Source: Lamprobacter sp046541315
Lineage (GTDB): Bacteria; Pseudomonadota; Gammaproteobacteria; Chromatiales; Chromatiaceae
NCBI RefSeq assembly: GCF_046541315.1
Contig: NZ_JBKHDN010000171.1
Coordinates: 1-5,913 of the forward strand
Reading direction: 5' to 3'
DNA length: 5,913 nt
This document shows positions 1-5,913 of this stretch, piece by piece. The notes beneath the pieces are model-generated. The model saw only the letters and a program-made list of their open reading frames with translations. It did no database searches and was not told the origin of the DNA. Every line of letters starts with the position of its first letter. Position 1 is the first letter of the stretch. Both the position numbers and the translations under genes were made by a program.

Positions 1-54
1 ATGATACCCAAAACATTAACTTGCGCAGTGGTCCAGTTTCGGGGGTCCACTTCA
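1..54. mobile_element. Terminus of a probable IS3-like insertion sequence (partial)
   Basis: The interrupted transposase gene next door loses family similarity exactly at base 54/55. Read on the minus strand, the sequence beyond that point starts TGAAGTGGACCCCCGAAACT and continues GGACCAC. A terminal TG (CA at the other end) followed by a G/C-run and a TGGAC motif is the usual look of IS3-family terminal inverted repeats, so bases about 29-54 are read as such a repeat and 1-28 as element interior. No transposase reading frame can be recognised in so short a piece, and the other end and any target duplication lie outside the window. The family assignment is inference. The existence of a junction at 54/55 is better supported than the identity of what lies beyond it. 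Confidence 0.45.
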
Positions 55-380
55 CCTCGCGCCCAGAAATGTTGACCCCCGAAGTTGCGCTTGCGCTCAC
101 CATAGACCCGCGCCACGTGGATGGCGCTCTTGCCCTTGATGTAGCCCACCACCTGAGCGACCGCATGCTTCGGTGGAATCGAGATCAGCATGTGCACATG
201 ATCGGCCATCAGGTGACCTTCTTCGATGCGGCTGTCTTTGTGGCGCGCGAGTTCATGAAAAATCTCACCCAGATGCCGACGCAACTGCCCGTACAGGACG
301 CGACGGCGGCATTTTGGAATGAAAACAATGTGGTATTTGCACTCCCACTTGGAGTGACTTAAGCTCTCAATCTTGTCCAT
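55..380 (-). pseudogene. tnpA: IS200/IS605-family transposase TnpA, 3' end lost by a second insertion
   Basis: The frame starts at ATG 380-378, preceded by GGAG seven bases upstream. It encodes a Y1 (HUH) transposase that cuts and rejoins single-stranded DNA during element excision and insertion. About 108 family residues are visible. The N-terminal SKWECKYHIVF block (residues 10-20) and the RRRVLYGQLR region match IS200 TnpA. DHVHML (residues 60-65) carries the HUH metal-binding histidines H61 and H63, followed by SIPPKHAV and GYIKGKSA. The last recognisable stretch is GGQHFWARG. In the family this continues to a C-terminal helix with the catalytic tyrosine and a metal-binding glutamine (YIxxQ type). 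Here it changes to EVDPRNWTT and reads into another element without a stop before the window edge. The catalytic tyrosine is missing, so the copy should be unable to transpose by itself. Family lengths are usually about 130-155 residues. Confidence 0.88.
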
Positions 381-465
381 CGGGACTCTCCAACATCGTG
401 TGCTTGGCGGCTCACGACAGGAGTGTCTCCGATGGACTCCCGTAAATGTCAAACTGCTACTGTCA

Positions 466-482
466 CCCCGGCAGAGCCGGGG
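466..482. repeat. Left-end hairpin of the IS200-type element
   Basis: CCCCGGC (466-472) and GCCGGGG (476-482) pair perfectly over seven bases around a three-base loop (AGA on the plus strand). IS200/IS605 elements carry such subterminal imperfect palindromes, which TnpA recognises on one DNA strand. The position, about 85 bases upstream of the tnpA start and next to the element boundary, fits the left-end hairpin. A GC stem of this kind in the transcript might also block readthrough from the hydrolase gene, but it has no following T-run in the transcribed direction, so an ordinary intrinsic terminator is not supported. Confidence 0.65.
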
Positions 483-495
483 GTTTACCTGTTTT

Positions 496-948
496 AATTA
501 CGATCTCCTCGGGCGGGATGCCGTGCACCTGGGTCAGCCAATTCCAAGCGGCCGTGGCATCTCGGTACAGCCCTGGCTCAGAGGACGAACCCTGGCTGCG
601 GCCATAACCTCGATAGTCGATGATGAACACCTCGAGCCCGAGATCGGTGAAGATCCTGAGCGAATCGCCCCGGTGCGAGACATTGCCGGCGTTGCCATGG
701 AAGAACAGCAGGGTGCGCGGTGGCGTGGCACGCGGTCTGGGCGCGCTCACCAGCCAGCCATGCAGCGCGACCGCATCCTCGGTGAGCAGCGCGACCTCCT
801 CGTGGTCGAGCCCCCAATCGGTCGGTGTCGCTTGCAACCGATCATCGGGGAAAAAGATCAGCCTGGGCTGCAACCACCAGAGCAGAAGCCCAAACAGAAG
901 CAGGCCGAGCAGGGCCATGAACAACAGTGAGGTGAGCTTGGCGAGCAA
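496..948 (-). pseudogene. Alpha/beta hydrolase (YfhR/BEM46 type), truncated by the IS200 insertion
   Basis: About 151 native residues remain of a family usually near 270-300. A hydrophobic membrane anchor lies at residues 5-26 (LLFMALLGLLLFGLLLWW), followed by QPRLIFFP. The oxyanion-hole motif FFHGNAGN is at 82-89 and DYRGYGRSQG at 111-120. Relatives continue after the last native segment (PPEEIVI) into the nucleophile elbow GRSLGG. Here the frame instead reads ten element-encoded residues, KTGKPPALPG, and stops. The serine nucleophile and the later acid and histidine are therefore absent and the product cannot be an active hydrolase. The TTG at 948 is preferred as start because AGGA lies seven bases upstream. 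The internal ATG at 918 has no such site and would cut into the membrane anchor. The specific substrate of this family is unknown. The missing 3' half would be expected beyond the inserted elements, outside the window. Confidence 0.8.
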
Positions 949-955
949 ACGACGA

Positions 956-959
956 TCCT
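956..959 (-). promoter_or_regulatory. Ribosome binding site deciding the TTG start of the hydrolase gene
   Basis: AGGA on the minus strand lies seven bases before the TTG at 948. It is the only Shine-Dalgarno-like match near the two possible starts (TTG 948, ATG 918) and supports the longer protein with a complete membrane anchor. Confidence 0.5.
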
Positions 960-984
960 GCGCGGTTCGGGACGAGCTTTGCCG

Positions 985-1358
985 TCAATCGCCTGAGTGC
1001 AGGATGCGCTCGTACAGGTCGCTTAACAGCAAGCCGAGGTTGATTTCGGATTGATCAGCGTATCGACCTCGGTGTCTTCGAATTGCGGGTCAGCGCAGGC
1101 GGCGACGATATCGGGATAGGTGTACATCCCCGTCTCGCTGACCTTGACGCGCATGTCGTTGTTGTACAGTTCGCAGGGCTTGCCGCGCAGTTGCGCGTGG
1201 AGTGTTGCACAGGCATTGCCGCGGATCAGAGTATGCGCTCGGCTCGCTCCGGTCATGGCGAAGATCTCGCCATTGAAGAACTCGTGGCGCGTCGCTTGTT
1301 GACGTTCCCAAGCGAGGTATTCTTGCGGTGTGAACTGTGGTTTTGGTTGGCTGGCCAT
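985..1358 (-). pseudogene. Uma2-family (DUF820) putative restriction-endonuclease-like protein with internal deletion
   Basis: Uma2 proteins have a PD-(D/E)xK nuclease-like fold. They are abundant in cyanobacteria and some purple bacteria, and their role is unclear. Starting at ATG 1358, the frame shows the usual N-terminal FTPQEYLAWE (residues 9-18), RHEFFNGEIFAMTGAS, HTLIRGNA, then YNNDMRVKV and YTYPDIVA with the family aspartate. It holds to DTLINP, then changes to KSTSACC and stops at 1023. In another minus-strand frame, starting at about 1047, the sequence reads EINLGLLLSDLYERILHSGD and stops at 985, which looks like a normal Uma2 C-terminus. About 60-70 residues between the two parts, including the expected ExK catalytic strand (typically IIEVLS and onward), are missing. 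The simplest reading is one deletion with junction near 1044-1050 that also shifted the frame. The start is four bases after the pyrC' stop, so translation is probably coupled to it. No strong ribosome site is seen. Confidence 0.78.
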
Positions 1359-1362
1359 GGGA

Positions 1363-2641
1363 TCAAATCCGCTCGTAGACCAAGCGGCCATTGCTCAGCG
1401 TGTAACGCACGCGACCTTGCAGCTCGCGGCCGAAGAACGGCGTGTTCTGGCCTTGGCTGAGCCAGTGTTCGGGAGCGGGGCGCCAGCGTTCGTTGAGATC
1501 GAACAGGCAGAGATCGCCGCGAGCGCCGACTTCGATGCGACCGTAGGCACGATTGAGAATCTCGGCTGGATTGCAGGTGACCCGCGCTAAGGCGGTGCTG
1601 AGGTCCATCACGCCATCCGCCACCAACGCCAGCACCAGCGAGAGCAGCGTTTCGAGCGCCGAGATCCCGGGGCGCGTCTGCGGGAAGGGCGCGAGTTTGG
1701 CGTCGGGCTCGTGCGGGCGATGGTCGGAGCAGATCGCCGAGATGGCGCCGCTGGCAACCGCCGCGCGCAGGGCATCGCGGTCCCGCGCGGTGCGCAGCGG
1801 CGGCATCACATGGGCGTTGGCGTTGAAGCCGTAAAGATCGTCCTCGGTCAGGAACAGCTGATGGGCGCTGACATCGGCGCTGGCACCGACGCCGCGATGG
1901 CGCGCCTCGGCCAGCATCTCGGTCGCGCGCGCGGTGGAGAGGCCGCGAAAGTGCACGCGCGCGCCAGTCTGCTCGGCGAGTGCCAGATCGCGCGCGACCG
2001 CGACCGTTTCCGCCGCTTCGGGGATGCCGGGCAGGCCGAGCTGGGTGCTGACGCGGCCCTCGTGCACTAGGCCGCCTTCGCTGAGGTCGTGGTCGGCCGG
2101 ATGCAGGAAACTGATCAGCCCGAAGGTCGCGGCGTATTCCAGCGCCCGGCGCTTGACGCGGGTATTGCGGATGGGGTGGTCGGCGTTGCCCACTGCCGGA
2201 CAGCCGGCCTCTTTCAGCGCCGCCATCTCGCTGATCTGCTGACCGGCGAGTCCCTTGGTCAGGGCGCCGACCGGTAACACGCGGACCTGGCCGCGGGTCT
2301 TGGCGCGCCGTCGGATGAGCTGGGCGACCGCTGGGGTATCGATCACTGGCGAGGTATCCGGCGGGCAGCAGAGGGTAGTAATGCCGCCGGCGACCGCCGC
2401 TCGGGTCTCGCTCTCGATGGTGCCCTTGTGCTCGAGACCAGGCTCGCGCAGGCGCGCGCAGAGATCGACCAGGCCCGGGCAGACGACCAGGCCGGTGGCG
2501 TCGATCAAGCGCTGCGGCTCGAACCCCTCGGGCGCCGGGCCGAGGGCGAGGATGCGCCCGCCGCTCAGATGCAGATCGGTGATCTGGTCAAGGCCGCTGG
2601 CGGGGTCGAGCACGCGGCCGTTGGCGATGGTCAGTGACCGC

Positions 2642-2649
<8 letters not shown>
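1363..2649 (-). CDS. pyrC': Noncatalytic dihydroorotase-like subunit PyrC' of the ATCase complex
   Basis: The 428-residue protein has the full length of a type I dihydroorotase (amidohydrolase fold), whose active members close carbamoyl-aspartate to dihydroorotate. The metal-binding HxH before the REPG motif is replaced: residues 62-71 read DLCARLREPG, with Cys65 and Arg67 where histidines belong. A second ligand region reads HFRGLSTARA (233-242), with Gly where active enzymes have the His of CHxST. The late CSDHRPHE aspartate (residue 309) is kept. This pattern is that of the Pseudomonas PyrC' (also called PyrX). That protein is catalytically dead but needed to assemble the dodecameric PyrB-PyrC' aspartate transcarbamoylase. 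The start overlaps the pyrB end by 8 bases and has GGAGGG (2657-2662) seven bases upstream, which fixes it and implies coupled, near-equimolar synthesis with PyrB. An active PyrC must lie elsewhere in the genome. That role is inferred from motifs and context. Confidence 0.93.
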
Positions 2650-3687
<1,038 letters not shown>

Positions 3688-3688
<1 letters not shown>

Positions 3689-4281
3689 TACGGGGCCCCG
3701 TCCGGGCCAGCGTCCGGCTCAGCGTTCGGGTCGGCGCTCGCCGGCTGGGATGCCTTGGGCTCGACGCGGCCGCGCCTGAGCGTCAGGGGCTCCGGGCCGG
3801 TCAGCTTGATCTGCTCGCCCGGCTCGAGTTCGGCATTGAGGCCGACGACGTCCGGCTCGATCGGCAATTCGCGTCCGTCGCGACAAGCCAGGATGGCGAG
3901 CGCCACCGAGGCCGGGCGGCCGTAGTCGAACAAGACATTGAGCGCGGCGCGGATGGTGCGCCCGGTCTGGAGTACGTCATCGACCAGCACGATATGGCGA
4001 TCGTCGACCGGCACCGGCAGATCCGAGGGGCGCACCTGCGGATGGGTGCCGATGCGGGTGAAATCGTCGCGGTAGAACGAGATATCGAGCTGACCCATCG
4101 GCTCTTGCAGCCCCAGGCGTTGGTGCAGGCGCTCGGCGATCCAGACCCCGCCGCTGTGGATACCGACCATCAGCGGCCGGTCGATGGCGCGCGCGGCCAG
4201 GAGCGCGCCGAGCTGATCGGCCATCCGGCCGATCGCGGCCTCGATTTCGTCGGTGGACTGCCAGGTGTGCATGGTGGTCAT
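3688..4281 (-). CDS. pyrR: PyrR, pyrimidine operon regulator / uracil phosphoribosyltransferase-like protein
   Basis: PyrR proteins have a type I phosphoribosyltransferase fold. Many convert uracil and PRPP to UMP, and in Gram-positive bacteria they also bind pyr mRNA to cause attenuation. The PRPP-binding loop VLVDDVLQTGRT is at residues 98-109. GIHSGGVWIAERL (40-52) is the loop I region and LDISFYRDDF (65-74) is the PyrR-specific segment. The fold ends near residue 172. A further 25 residues, rich in Ala, Pro, Asp and Glu, form a probably disordered acidic tail beyond the usual length of about 170-180. The start at ATG 4281 is chosen because AAGGAAG (4287-4293) lies five bases upstream. Only 20 bases separate it from ruvX, so there is no room for a leader with an attenuator directly before it. 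Whether this PyrR regulates RNA or only acts as an enzyme cannot be told from the sequence. Confidence 0.95.
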
Positions 4282-4286
4282 GGCAA

Positions 4287-4293
4287 CTTCCTT
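4287..4293 (-). promoter_or_regulatory. Ribosome binding site of pyrR
   Basis: AAGGAAG on the minus strand ends five bases before ATG 4281 and is the strongest such match among the starts in this part of the window. It favours ATG 4281 over the in-frame ATG three codons later, and fits independent initiation of pyrR after ruvX ends at 4302. Confidence 0.6.
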
Positions 4294-4301
4294 CGGATGC
4301 G

Positions 4302-4727
4302 CTAAGAAGCGGAGGATGGCGGTGATGGGGCCTCGGCGAGCCAGGTCTCGAGGATCAGCTTGGCGGCTTGCGCATCGATGCGATCATCCGCCGTGTTGGC
4401 ATCGACCCGGAGCTGGCGTCGCGCCGCAAGGCTGGTCAAACGCTCATCGACCAGATGCACGCGAAGCCCAAAGCGGCCCTCTAACTGGCGCGCGAAGCGG
4501 TGGACCTGGGAACTCCAGGTCTCCTCGCTGTCGTCCATGTTGAACGGCAATCCAACCACGGCGGCTTGCGGTTGCCACTCGCGGATGATCGCCTCGAGCC
4601 GCTTCCAGTCGGGACGCTGCCCCTGGGCACGGACGGTTTCCAGCGCCGTGGCCGTGCCGGTCACCGTCTGACCGATGGCCACGCCGATCTTGCGCGGGCC
4701 GAAGTCGAAGCCGAGCAGGGTCGCCAA
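4302..4727 (-). CDS. ruvX: RuvX (YqgF), RuvC-like Holliday junction resolvase / pre-16S rRNA nuclease
   Basis: The RNase H-fold nuclease family YqgF/RuvX is linked to 16S rRNA 5'-end maturation and is also described as a putative Holliday junction resolvase. The 141-residue product has the usual size. GFDFGPRKIGVAIG (6-19) carries the first catalytic aspartate (D8). VVGLPFNMDDSEE (57-69) is the central motif, VDERLTS (93-99) carries the glutamate E95, and DRIDAQAAKLILETWL (115-130) carries the third acidic residue D118. All three acidic positions are present. The family usually reads MDG in the central motif where this protein has MDD. TTG 4727 is taken as start. It is directly before ATLLGFDFG, as expected for the N-terminus, and there is no ATG or GTG between it and the upstream in-frame stop. 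No clear ribosome site precedes it, so translation may be weak or coupled to yqgE, which ends 36 bases earlier. Confidence 0.93.
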   Translation of the reverse strand: MATLLGFDFGPRKIGVAIGQTVTGTATALETVRAQGQRPDWKRLEAIIREWQPQAAVVGLPFNMDDSEETWSSQVHRFARQLEGRFGLRVHLVDERLTSLAARRQLRVDANTADDRIDAQAAKLILETWLAEAPSPPSSAS

Positions 4728-4763
4728 GGGTCTGGTCGCGGCTGTCGTGTTGAAGCGGCCCGC

Positions 4764-5327
4764 TCAGGCGTGTCCAGCGTCGCCGCTGAGCAGGTTCAGA
4801 TCGACGCCGAGCAGTTGCGCGGCCGATTGCCAGCGCTGCGCCGAGGGCGTATTGAAGAGGATGCGACCGTCGGCCGGACCGCTGAGCCAGGCGTTGGCGA
4901 TCATCTCCTGTTCGATCTGGCCGCTGGACCAGCCGGCATAGCCGAGCGCGATCAGCCGGTTCGCCGGCCCCTGGCCCTTGGCGATGGCCTCGAGCACATC
5001 GCGCGAGGTGGTGACCTGGATATCCTTGGTCACCCGCAACGTCGAATCGAAGTTGAAGTTGCCGTCGTGGATGACGAAGCCGCGATCGGTTTGCACCGGA
5101 CCGCCGAGATACACCGGGGCATTGCTGACATTGCTGGCCTCGGGGTCGATGTCGAGCTGGGCCAGGACCTCGCCGAGCTGGATCTCCATCGGACGGTTGA
5201 TCACGATGCCCATCGTGCCCTCCTCGGAATGCTCGCAGACATAGGTCACCGTGCGCGAGAAGTTGGGGTCTTGCAGACCCGGCATCGCGATCAGGAAATG
5301 GTTGGTCAGCGACGTTGCAATAGTCAT
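4764..5327 (-). CDS. yqgE: YqgE/AlgH family protein (UPF0301), function unknown
   Basis: The 187-residue product matches the usual length and motifs of the YqgE/AlgH family. These are NHFLIAMPGLQDPNF (9-23), GTMGIVINRP (37-46), VYLGGPVQTDRGFVIH (72-87) and LGYAGWSSGQIEQEM (128-142). The protein is cytosolic, with no signal peptide or membrane segment. Its biochemical role is not established; in Pseudomonas the name AlgH comes from a reported effect on alginate production. It commonly sits next to ruvX, as here, and the two overlap functionally only by gene neighbourhood. The open frame extends 38 codons upstream, to 5441, overlapping the tonB end. ATG 5327 is chosen because the family begins right there, and the extension has no family-like sequence. 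No good Shine-Dalgarno site precedes ATG 5327. Confidence 0.94.
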   Translation of the reverse strand: MTIATSLTNHFLIAMPGLQDPNFSRTVTYVCEHSEEGTMGIVINRPMEIQLGEVLAQLDIDPEASNVSNAPVYLGGPVQTDRGFVIHDGNFNFDSTLRVTKDIQVTTSRDVLEAIAKGQGPANRLIALGYAGWSSGQIEQEMIANAWLSGPADGRILFNTPSAQRWQSAAQLLGVDLNLLSGDAGHA

Positions 5328-5333
5328 AGGGAT

Positions 5334-5362
5334 AGTATCCAGCCCGCTCGGTTGCCTGGCAA
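5334..5362 (-). promoter_or_regulatory. Possible sigma70 promoter for yqgE and the downstream operon
   Basis: On the minus strand TTGCCA (5362-5357, five of six bases of the -35 consensus) is followed after 17 bases by GATACT (5339-5334, four of six of the -10 consensus). This lies in the 71-base gap between the tonB stop and yqgE. An expected start site about seven bases downstream would fall on or next to ATG 5327, giving an almost leaderless message, which agrees with the lack of a ribosome site there. The -10 match is weak, so this is a prediction only. Confidence 0.35.
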
Positions 5363-5398
5363 GCCATTGCGATCGCGCGATGCGTCCCGCTCGCGGTA

Positions 5399-5913
5399 TT
5401 AGCGCCCCCGGCTGAGCCTGTGATTCCGTTGGAATTGCCAAGGAACGACGATATCGAGCACATCGGTTTCGCGTTTGAGGCCAGCCGGAAACCGCGCGAA
5501 CGGCGCGGCCAGCTCGACGATATGCACCGCGGCCTGGTCTAGCACCTCGTGCCCGGAGGAGCGAACCACGCGAACCTCTTTAAGGGTACCATCGGAGCGC
5601 ACCGCAAGGTGCAGGGTCAGGCGGCCATAGAGACCGCGTTCCCGCGCCTCGCGTGGATAGTTGAGGTTGCCGATCCGCTCCACCTTGTTCGACAGGCTCT
5701 CCCTGTAGCTGTCGAAAAGGCGGTCGCGCGGCGCGGCGCTGACCGTCTTGCGCCGCGTGCCGCTGGCGTTGGCCCTGCTCTGTTGCTTGGTCTTGGCGGT
5801 CGTCAGGCTGGCCAGTTCGGCCTGGCGGCTGGCGAAGATGTCGGCGGCCGAGATCGATGGCGGCTCGGGGCTATCCTCGATCGCTTCGGTCTCGAGCAGG
5901 GCGGCGGCGTTGG
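5399..5913 (-). CDS. TonB-family energy transducer, C-terminal part (5' end outside the window)
   Basis: The frame is open from the window edge (first full codon at 5911) to a TAA-type stop at 5399-5401, giving 170 residues. The C-terminal domain, from about residue 78, reads ERIGNLNYPREARERGLYG, then LTLHLAVRSDGTLKEV, RSSGHEVLDQAAVHIVELA and PFARFP. These are the classic TonB C-terminal features, including the YP motif. TonB proteins span the inner membrane and transmit energy from ExbB/ExbD to outer-membrane receptors. The part upstream (SPEPPSISAADIFASRQAEL and later basic stretches) is a polar, Pro/Ala-rich linker typical of the periplasmic spacer. The N-terminal membrane anchor is not in the window. 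Tandem placement before yqgE is also seen in Pseudomonas. An alternative start at GTG 5683 would give only the domain and is judged not real, since the upstream codons are coding and in frame. Confidence 0.88.
   Translation of the reverse strand, partial: NAAALLETEAIEDSPEPPSISAADIFASRQAELASLTTAKTKQQSRANASGTRRKTVSAAPRDRLFDSYRESLSNKVERIGNLNYPREARERGLYGRLTLHLAVRSDGTLKEVRVVRSSGHEVLDQAAVHIVELAAPFARFPAGLKRETDVLDIVVPWQFQRNHRLSRGR

Larger units (their letters stand above)
55..497 (-). mobile_element. Remnant of an IS200/IS605-type insertion sequence (left end plus truncated tnpA)
   Basis: This block holds the left part of a single-strand-transposing IS200-type element, read on the minus strand. It has a left-end hairpin (466-482), about 85 bases of untranslated leader, then tnpA running toward base 55. 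The left boundary is placed near 496 because the hydrolase gene keeps family similarity up to that point and then changes to AAAACAGGTAAACCCCCGGC, which leads straight into the hairpin. No tnpB or IS200 right end is visible. The right part, with the right-end hairpin, has been separated or lost where another element joins at 54/55. The exact left cleavage site and its target tetranucleotide cannot be fixed without an intact relative. Confidence 0.75.

Noticed and set aside
21..362. Plus-strand frame opposite tnpA
   Set aside because: The minus strand encodes the HUH transposase with its motifs. The plus frame is its shadow.
466..482. Hairpin read as an intrinsic terminator of the hydrolase gene
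   Set aside because: There is no T-run after the stem in the transcribed direction, and the position fits the IS200 left-end hairpin better.
4282..4301. Search for a PyrR-binding attenuator before pyrR
   Set aside because: Only 20 bases separate ruvX and pyrR, and no hairpin and U-run pair fits there.
5369..5376. GCGATCGC palindrome (HIP1-like octamer) between tonB and yqgE
   Set aside because: I noticed only this one copy, and the octamer is expected by chance now and then in GC-rich DNA. No further structure was found around it.
4444..5463. Long minus-strand frame of about 340 codons across ruvX and yqgE, and a 300-codon plus-strand frame opposite
   Set aside because: Both overlap the well-supported RuvX and YqgE proteins in other frames, and their compositions (Arg- and Gly-rich repeats) are those of shadow translations.

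Overview
The window comes from a GC-rich gammaproteobacterium, and every gene in it reads on the minus strand (right to left). The order tonB-like gene, yqgE/algH, ruvX, pyrR, pyrB, noncatalytic pyrC' is the arrangement I know from Pseudomonas aeruginosa. Together with Uma2-type and IS200-type sequences this suggests Pseudomonas or a Chromatiales-type relative (purple sulfur bacteria). The class is a firm inference, the genus is not.

Region 5913-1363 is intact and conserved. It starts with a TonB-family protein whose 5' end is cut by the window edge. A 71-base gap with a possible promoter follows, then yqgE (AlgH family), ruvX (RuvC-like nuclease), pyrR (PRPP-binding pyrimidine regulator), pyrB (aspartate transcarbamoylase) and a dihydroorotase-like pyrC' that lacks its metal ligands. 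ruvX to pyrC' are tightly packed: 20 bases between ruvX and pyrR, a TAATG junction between pyrR and pyrB, and an 8-base overlap between pyrB and pyrC'. PyrB and PyrC' are expected to form one mixed ATCase complex in which PyrC' is structural, so a real dihydroorotase must be encoded elsewhere.

Region 1358-1 is a decay zone downstream of the operon. It holds a Uma2-family gene with an internal deletion, then the 5' half of a membrane-anchored alpha/beta hydrolase gene (YfhR/BEM46 type). The hydrolase is cut off by the left end of an IS200/IS605-type element. The tnpA of that element is itself cut off by a terminus that looks like the end of a second, IS3-like element running off the window. 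This is a nested insertion in which three genes in a row are broken.

I see no RNA gene, CRISPR array or undescribed multi-gene system. The points most worth a second look are the nested insertion, the Uma2 deletion, the degenerate PyrC' active site with its coupled gene junctions, and the possible leaderless promoter of yqgE.
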